NCBI RefSeq assembly: GCF_009602425.1
Contig: NW_022258104.1
Span: 112,806 to 176,805 of the forward strand
DNA: 64,000 bases
Direction: 5' to 3'
Source: Actinia tenebrosa
Taxonomy: Eukaryota > Cnidaria > Anthozoa > Actiniaria > Actiniidae
Shown in pieces: positions 56,976 to 64,000 of this stretch. A program made the position numbers and the translations under genes. How positions within the stretch are numbered: the stretch's first letter is position 1; every line of letters begins with the position of its first letter. The notes below the pieces were generated by a model. The model was not told where the DNA came from. It saw nothing but the letters and a program-made list of their open reading frames with translations, and did not search any database.

Positions 56976-58330
56976 ATGTGACAATTATCACTGATGTGCA
57001 TGAAGTACCATTGGGCATTTTTATTTTTTTCCTACATGGGAGGGACTTGTATAGTTGCTCGTATAGACTGAAATTGAGTGAATCCACCATTTTCTGCAGA
57101 TTCTTTTATATTTTACTAAGTTCATATGGCCAGCATTCCTTTGGTTCGTTTATGGGTCAGTTCCTTCCTGGCACTTTGTCCTTTCAATGGCCACCTAAAT
57201 TTGTCCAGTGGACCATAGGTTTTTTTACTGAATATCGATCCCAATACTAGCAGAGAATCATCAGCTAGTACCATTTCCAGCTATTTGTCAATCAGTTGCT
57301 TCCTGGCAGTATGTCCTTTAGCCACCCATTAGCCACCCATCTATGCACCACAGATTTTTTAAACTTTCCAACTACTTGCACAGAATTGCTTCCTGAATTA
57401 CAATCCCTACTTTGGACTCAGTCTTCCTGGCAATTTACTGCAGTAATATATGGGTGAGACATGCAATACTTTAACCACATAGGATTATCGATACCCTCCC
57501 AGGCTGCAAATTAGCCACCTACATCCAATTACTTGCATAGGTTCATCAACTCATTGCCACCTAGTACCTCTTTTCACTGGCCATTTACCTAAATGAAGAT
57601 GATACTTTTCCATCCAATTACTTGTACAGGATCATTCAGTCATTGTATTATCTACATCTTATGGGGACTATACATTCTTTATACCATCCAATTATTCTCA
57701 GTGCCATTTCCAGCACTAAAGCCTTGATTGGACACACACCTATGGAGAACATGCATCCTTTATACCATCTAATTTACCTGCACATTATAATACCATTCCA
57801 GTTCCTGTGCCCTTTCATTGGCCACCAACCTTTGGACCATAATTCCAGTTTGACCAATCCAACTTGCACATAATCATCATCACATTTTAACAAGTTTGCG
57901 TGCTCCTAAGTGGCGCATGGGAAGTAAAGTATTTCTTTCTAAGCATTCTATCATCAGTCCAACCCTTGTGCCCTTCCATTGGCCAATGACCTATCCAAAT
58001 CACCTATAAACACCATATTATACTCAAACCTCATGTAGGCAAGACATTTTGCATCAGTTACGTAACATCCTAACTCAATGCCTTTCCTTTTCATATCTTC
58101 TGAAAATCAGTCCAATCACTCAAAATTCTGGACTCAGAAAAGTACAGTAAATACTACAAAGTACAACTTACCCTTTTTTTTTTTCAATGGGAAATTAATT
58201 ATGGCTGATGACAAGAGTTCCTGTGACAAAAGCTTCACCCTAAATTTATTTACGATTCTAATTGAACTACCTACCACCTTTCATTGCCTGCGGACATTTC
58301 TAACTCAGTTTTTCTAGGCAATTGGCTCAA
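56976..58330. repeat. Decayed satellite-like stretch with TTGGCCACC motifs
   Basis: Phrases such as CCTTTCAATGGCCACCTA, TTTCACTGGCCATTTACC, CCTTTCATTGGCCACCAACC and CCTTCCATTGGCCAATGACC recur, often about 130-160 bp apart. CCATCCAATTACTTG and GGACCATA variants lie between them. This suggests an old tandem array, too diverged to define a unit by eye. Confidence 0.4.
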
Positions 58331-61300
58331 TTTTACCATATATACACCCATCATATGATTGAATTGGGTATTAAAAGTACTTTTATATGATTTTACTAAG
58401 TTACTAATCAATAAGTTACATTGCTGCCACATTTTAGGGGCTGGCCATCAGTTTTATTTCATTTAGAAATAAATTGAATGATTATTTCGAATGCAAACTC
58501 ATAAATCCAATTTTTACCATTTGATAGCACAGTTTCCTCAAAAATATTACAAAAACCCATCACACCCTTACCACACACCTACATAATATTACCTCCATTG
58601 TTAGATTATGATTAAAATGTCTCTTTGAGGTATTCATTTCTAAAGAGAATTAACTAATTATAAAAAGGAGTATTATATACTGGATTGGATTCGCTGGCAG
58701 TGGAAATTGAATATGGAAAATGGGTTATCTGTGTCATTAGAAGACTTACGTCAGCTCAAATGCTGTTTCAAGGTTCTATTAATAGAATTGATGATTTTTT
58801 ATAGCGCGTATATTTATTTGTTTTGATTTTTTTCTTGCCAGTTTTGGGTTGAATTAGAGTCTTNAGAAGTACGAAGTGACCTACATTACAAACGTGACCA
58901 ACGAATAAAGCTACGTGAATTGAAAATGCTTTTATTTATCATGCAAGGATAACGACCTAGAGACGGGCTATTTATAGATTATATCTCTGATATTGATTGC
59001 GATATATCGATATAGGTGTAATTAAATTTTGTACGTAGCTAGCAACAGAGAGCAATAACAAGAATGCACCATCTTACAGGAAGACGTTCACAAAGAAGTA
59101 CTATTTTTAATTATCCATTCAAAGCCTCTTGGAACTTTTCATGTAAAAGGTTCTTTAACGAGTATTTCAACGGGCTGAAGACGGCTTTTTTAGCCGACCA
59201 CACTGAAAAGGCCACTGATTAGTAAGCAGAGATCTTTGTTCTGATATGAATGGGGGGAAAAACTCAAGGTAGTCGGCGAAACTCAAAGTCATATCGCGAA
59301 TTCAAACATAGATATTCCTGATACCGCCCACTCTTGAAAAGCCATCGGACAACCCTTTTTGCTTGGACCCGTAATTACTAAATTGTTTCTCAAGCCTTGA
59401 GATAACATTTAAAAAGAGTTTAATGAAAGCCTTGAGGTACTTTGGTAACAACAGTTGAATTGATTGTGCGTCTCCGAAGTTCAAACAGCTTCAAAAGTCA
59501 ACTGCAAATTGGTCTTTGAATTACCAATGATATTAATATAGATTATCATCTAGTAACCACAACTTGAAAGTAAATATTTGCCGATTATTAAGAAAGTTAC
59601 AAGCCTTAATTTTATACAAATATATATATTTAAAGTAGAGTAACAGCAAATGCTATCTAATAGTTCAGAAAAGACGATATTTGACCCCAAACAAATCAAA
59701 CCGTCAAGTGCCCTTTTTCAAGAAATTGACAGATATTGGTGCTCAGATAGCCAATTTAGAGAACATTTGAAAACCAAAGTGGAATAACAAAAACACCCGT
59801 TCACGAGTCGTGCTATTTCAACAAAGCAGTCTCACTTTAAAGCAAGACAAAGCCTTTTACACGGAATGACTCATCAAAAGTATTAGTCGGGGAAGATCAT
59901 ATATGTATAGTAAACTTATAACAAGCAAAGTTCATAATAAGCAAATCGTGAATAAATGTCAATCGCCAGTCTTCCATCCTCCTTTCGAGAGCGATGCTTC
60001 ATAAACGAAATCCCACCTAATCAGCTTTCCTATCAGTCTGCTCTCATCTAATCAGAACCTCAAGGCTTTGAAACAAACCTCGATAACTCTTAGTTTCTGT
60101 TTTGGGTTAAGTTAAGTCAAAACTAGTCTAGAGATAACGGGTCCAATTTGGTACTAACATTAGTCAGGCCAACCCTTACAGGCATTCCCTTTGTGATAAG
60201 AAGGGGAAAAAAACACAATAATTTGAACTGAAAACACCTGGAAAAATATAGCCAACTGTAGGTTTAGAGCTTTCGAACTTATCGTTGCAGCAGTAGGTAA
60301 ACAAGCAACACGATTTTAGACTAAGAAACCGGGCAGAAGTTTTCTTTTTGATGATCATGAAATGACAGGAACAGCTCATTCTGCTCTTCGGGTCTACCGG
60401 AAATTTATTTTAACGAGCTCTTCCGGATCCTTGCACGTGTTTGAAGCTAGCAGGCCGTTTGTTTTCCTTTCCTTCTCCTTTTTCCAAGTTTCGGAGAAAT
60501 ATAATTTGTTTTTGTCTGTCCTGTGCCACGAAAATGAAAGTCATAATACAATCAGGTTCGATTCAAGTTGTCATTGAATCATCTTCCCTAAGGGGTGATA
60601 CGAAAAACAGGATTTTTTAGAAGACCCTGTGTGTTAAGGCAAACAATCTTCACAAGTCGTTATATCCCACCGTGTTTATTATATTAATTACATGTACATA
60701 GCTGTCTCGATTGAATAGGCGGAGGTGGAGAAAAGGAAAGCTCAGATATAACACGAATAAACTTGATCAAAACAAGCATGTAACACGGCAATGACTAGGT
60801 TCTTTGCCGGTCAGGGAAAATCGATCAGTTACCACACATCATTCAGCTTCGGGCAAAATGATTAAAAAAGAGCTTTCTGAAGAAAAAAAAACAAGTTTCA
60901 AAAATGCTTTTGAAACACTTCCCCGCCACTTGCAACGAAAAGAAACTTCCACTTCTGAGAGAGAATAATTAAAAGTTAAAGTGGCTTTCAGTTTTGGCTT
61001 CGTTCATTGTTGTTAAAATTCAATAACGATCTTTTGGAGCACGCTATAGTTTAGAAGTTTCGTTCTCAATTTCGTTGCCCACGAGGAGAGCGAGTCAAAG
61101 TGTCTGACCAAGGAGGTGGTCTGACAACTCAAAGGCGAACACGGTCAAAAATTGGTTATTATCATTGACTGGTACACTTTACTTTCGCTGAAGATAAAAA
61201 GTGTCAAAGTTTCAAGATGTAGTTTAGTTTTGACCAATTTCTTAGGTGTACCTTTTGTCAGGGTCGATGGTATACAAAGAAACAACACTTATTATTCAAT

Positions 61301-64000
61301 TTCTCATGCTTGCTGGATATTTTAATATTTAATATTTAATATTCCCACAATGAGGAAGTTTTGTGTTCGGGTGTCTTTGTTCTCTGATCAGCTTTATTTT
61401 GCTATCTTGGCAGGAGACTTCTTTCATCATAACACTGAGTTCATTTGGTCGTCAAAGTCAGAAGCTGGAGATTGGAACACGAAAGCAAGTGGATCCCAGA
61501 AAAGAACGTGTATAAAATCTTTCAATCCTATTACGCAGGCTTCTTACAGACAGAGCATTCTAGAAGTGTTCATTTTATTCTGTTTGGGTCTTCTATATGA
61601 TATATAAATGGAGTATTAAAGTTGTGGGTGTTGAGAGTCTGGTTTGGAAAGAATTTTTTTAAAAACCTTTGAAGAATTGAGAAGATAAAGATGATATGAA
61701 AAGAAAAAAAATTAATGGGCCAAAAAGAAGAAAGCAATGTACTCTGCCAAAAAAGCATGCATTAATAAGATACATAATACCATTTTTTTTCAATTGAGGT
61801 TTCAATGTAAAATGCCTCAAGCAATTTCCTAGAAAGCATAGAAAGATAAAAAAAGGTATTATGAAGTGTGGTGGATATCAAAAATAAGAAGAGAACCGAG
61901 TCACTTTTCTCGTGCTAGCTTCAATGTTCTTTGATGACAGAGGGTCTGGTTTGTTCAAATGAAAATGACATCAACTTATCGCCTAAAATAGCTCAGTCAA
62001 GTGATTGTCTCATCAGACACAATTGGAAGTAAAACAGATACTGCTTCAATAAAGAAGAATTAAATTATCTGACTATAGGCAAATGTGATAAAAACCGAAG
62101 ACAATTGGATTCGAGTTTGGTCTAGAATATTTTCACGAATGAAATATCCCTCCGCGCGCTAATGGCTTATCCATTTTTTAACAACAAGCACACAATTCCT
62201 ACTCTCAGCCATTGTTTCCAGCATGACACTGTGACTGTTCTGAGCTGTACAAAATGTCAAAACGAAACGCTCCTGCTTAACATGACAAAAGCAACAGCTA
62301 GTCAAAAATAATTTGTCTAGCGTGACAGCTATAGTTCAGCAGAGTAACTTAAACCATGACAGTACTTATGAACCTCGAGAAGGGCAATTACCAAATGTTT
62401 CGTATACAGTCAATGATGTCACGCAACATGTCAGCAAGAGGCATAAGATGTCACAAAGTAAACATGTCCTTTCAGACACATTCGCGGTCCAAAAATAACC
62501 AAGTTCCTGTAAAAACACTCAAGAATTCGTAGATTTGATGTAGGTTTTAGGGAACATACAGATGAGTTTATTTAGCTATACGAGACACCATTGTGCTATG
62601 ACAACCAAACGTCCAACCACTTGACATCAGAGAATTGTTCATTTAAGAAAAGGCAGGTTTAAAGGTTTTTATTGATGATAAAGTGTGATAAAGGACAAGT
62701 TGGTTCGTGTCGTGAGACCACAGCGCCCACAGAAACCCCAAATCACAGACAAAACGAACGGGCGATGTTTGTTTTTATACTTAGTTTGCGGGAAAATTTT
62801 GTCTGTTTTTGTTCAATCTGCTCTTTGAGAAACAGCTTAAGATGATGTTACTATAAACTTATACATGGTCCTAATTGAAGCAAAGAGAAAGCGATCTTGC
62901 TCCATTGTATTGGATTTCCAATAACCCAAAGAGGTTAACTTCGTATTGATGTAAGTAGCTAGAGGGGATTTAGCTAGCTCGCGGACATCGTCCCTTGTTC
63001 AACTTCTATGCCAGAAAAAAACGAAAGCAAATAAGGAATCAGTCAACCTAACATAAGTACATCGCATGGCTTGACAAAGAAACAATGGAATAATTGTTAT
63101 ATTGATTGAAACGTATCAAGAGGAATGCAACTAAAAACTGTCGCTTTCTATTCATCAACATATGCGTTTCGTAGCGCGACTGATAACAAGTTGAATCCGG
63201 AGAATCAATAATTAGGGTTGTTATATTTAATGCGTTAGTTAGAACTGTCAAAGGCCAAGGACTTGCATAGTTTGTTAGCTTTTTTCTTTGCGTTGCGTGA
63301 TCCCCGAACAAGTTCCAAAGTATAAAATAGTCCCTAAATACAGAAATAACCAGTAAACATTTCAAGGGATGGATGACAAAAGCCAAACTACCGACCGAGA
63401 CACAAATCAATCTATGAAAATTGGACAAACTCATATGCATATTTCTGAGACAATGTTGAAACAGACCGAAGCACGCAAGATTTTAGTAGGACACGCAATC
63501 CAAAATTTCTTCTCATCGGTAGAAAAGTTGTATAAGAACTGCAAAGATAATTAAACTAGGCCGTTCTCGAGGTGCAATCGCCGTTTGATTTAAATTGAAT
63601 CGCGACATGGTCCGTAAAGAGGACCTTCGCAAAGATGAGTTCAATAGGTCGGCGATTGTGTAATAAAACGAACAGTACAGCTGTGTTTAACCCGAAACCT
63701 CATCACATAAATTTGTGGCTTATTCCTGCCAGAAAAATCCCTGGTCCAACTCGTTGAGTCGGTGAGCCTATCTTTGAGAAAAGAATTCCCTTTATTGTTG
63801 GAATTTTTAGAAAGTCAATAAATTCTAACCAAACATTTCTTGAGAAAAGTTCGTTTTTACAGCTTATGCCTTGTCGACCACTCATCAAAAAAGACTGACA
63901 AGTACTCGTCACAAACGACTTAAGTAAACAGGCCATACTATTTTAAATAAGAACTCGAATCGGTCATGTAAATTCACAAGATATTTTGTTTACCTCTTGT
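58331..64000. other. Intergenic, no gene seen
   Basis: About 5.7 kb. The longest frame (130 codons, minus strand, 63048-63440) has no recognisable domain, and others are shorter. One undetermined base lies near 58864. There are no clear repeats, SINEs or RNA genes. Confidence 0.5.

Noticed and set aside
63048-63440. 130-codon minus-strand frame with hydrophobic stretches
   Set aside because: It is Leu/Ile-rich in AT-rich DNA, with no recognisable family motif, promoter or splice context. I could not support it as a gene.

Overview
The window is AT-rich metazoan DNA with introns, several microsatellites, many short fold-back transposons and four assembly gaps. The three receptor genes, the single-exon CITED-like gene and the mix of ATGGCGGC-tipped fold-backs and tRNA-derived SINEs fit a cnidarian (coral or sea anemone). 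The species cannot be fixed from sequence alone. No retrovirus-like, LTR or Polinton-type element was recognised.

Layout. (1) 1-6.5 kb is non-coding: a 560-bp inverted-repeat element, smaller fold-backs, T-rich low complexity, an orphan TATA-type promoter and a degenerate minisatellite. (2) 6.57-6.96 kb, minus strand: an intact single-exon CITED-family transcriptional co-regulator, with a TATA box and a palindromic bZIP-like site upstream. (3) 7.86-8.42 kb, plus strand: a weak two-exon candidate for a tiny protein. (4) 12.9-18.2 kb, plus strand: an eight-exon TIPIN gene (Timeless-interacting, replication-fork protection). It has E2F- and YY1-like sites at its start and a very unusual acidic 11-residue repeat tail. 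(5) 19.6-40.5 kb, plus strand: three tandem nicotinic acetylcholine receptor (Cys-loop) subunit genes, called A, B and C here. All are complete and all have the same five-exon plan (about 64-70, 140, 45, 110 and about 1,100 nt; intron phases 1-0-0-2). All three carry the Cys-loop, the vicinal cysteines of alpha-type subunits, and the glutamate before M2 that marks cation channels. (6) 40.5-64 kb has no gene I can recognise. It holds fold-back copies, SINEs, polypyrimidine, GA, TAA and GAT tracts and a decayed satellite.

How the genes relate: A, B and C are a local gene-duplication cluster and could co-assemble as a ligand-gated cation channel. TIPIN and the CITED-like gene are unrelated neighbours (S-phase checkpoint; CBP/p300 binding). 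The introns of TIPIN and the receptors are crowded with MITEs, and several families have one copy in or near each gene.

The least expected find is a complete hammerhead ribozyme core on the minus strand at about 26,928-26,970. Every canonical core nucleotide is present, and it sits next to a sequence gap that may hide the rest of its carrier element.
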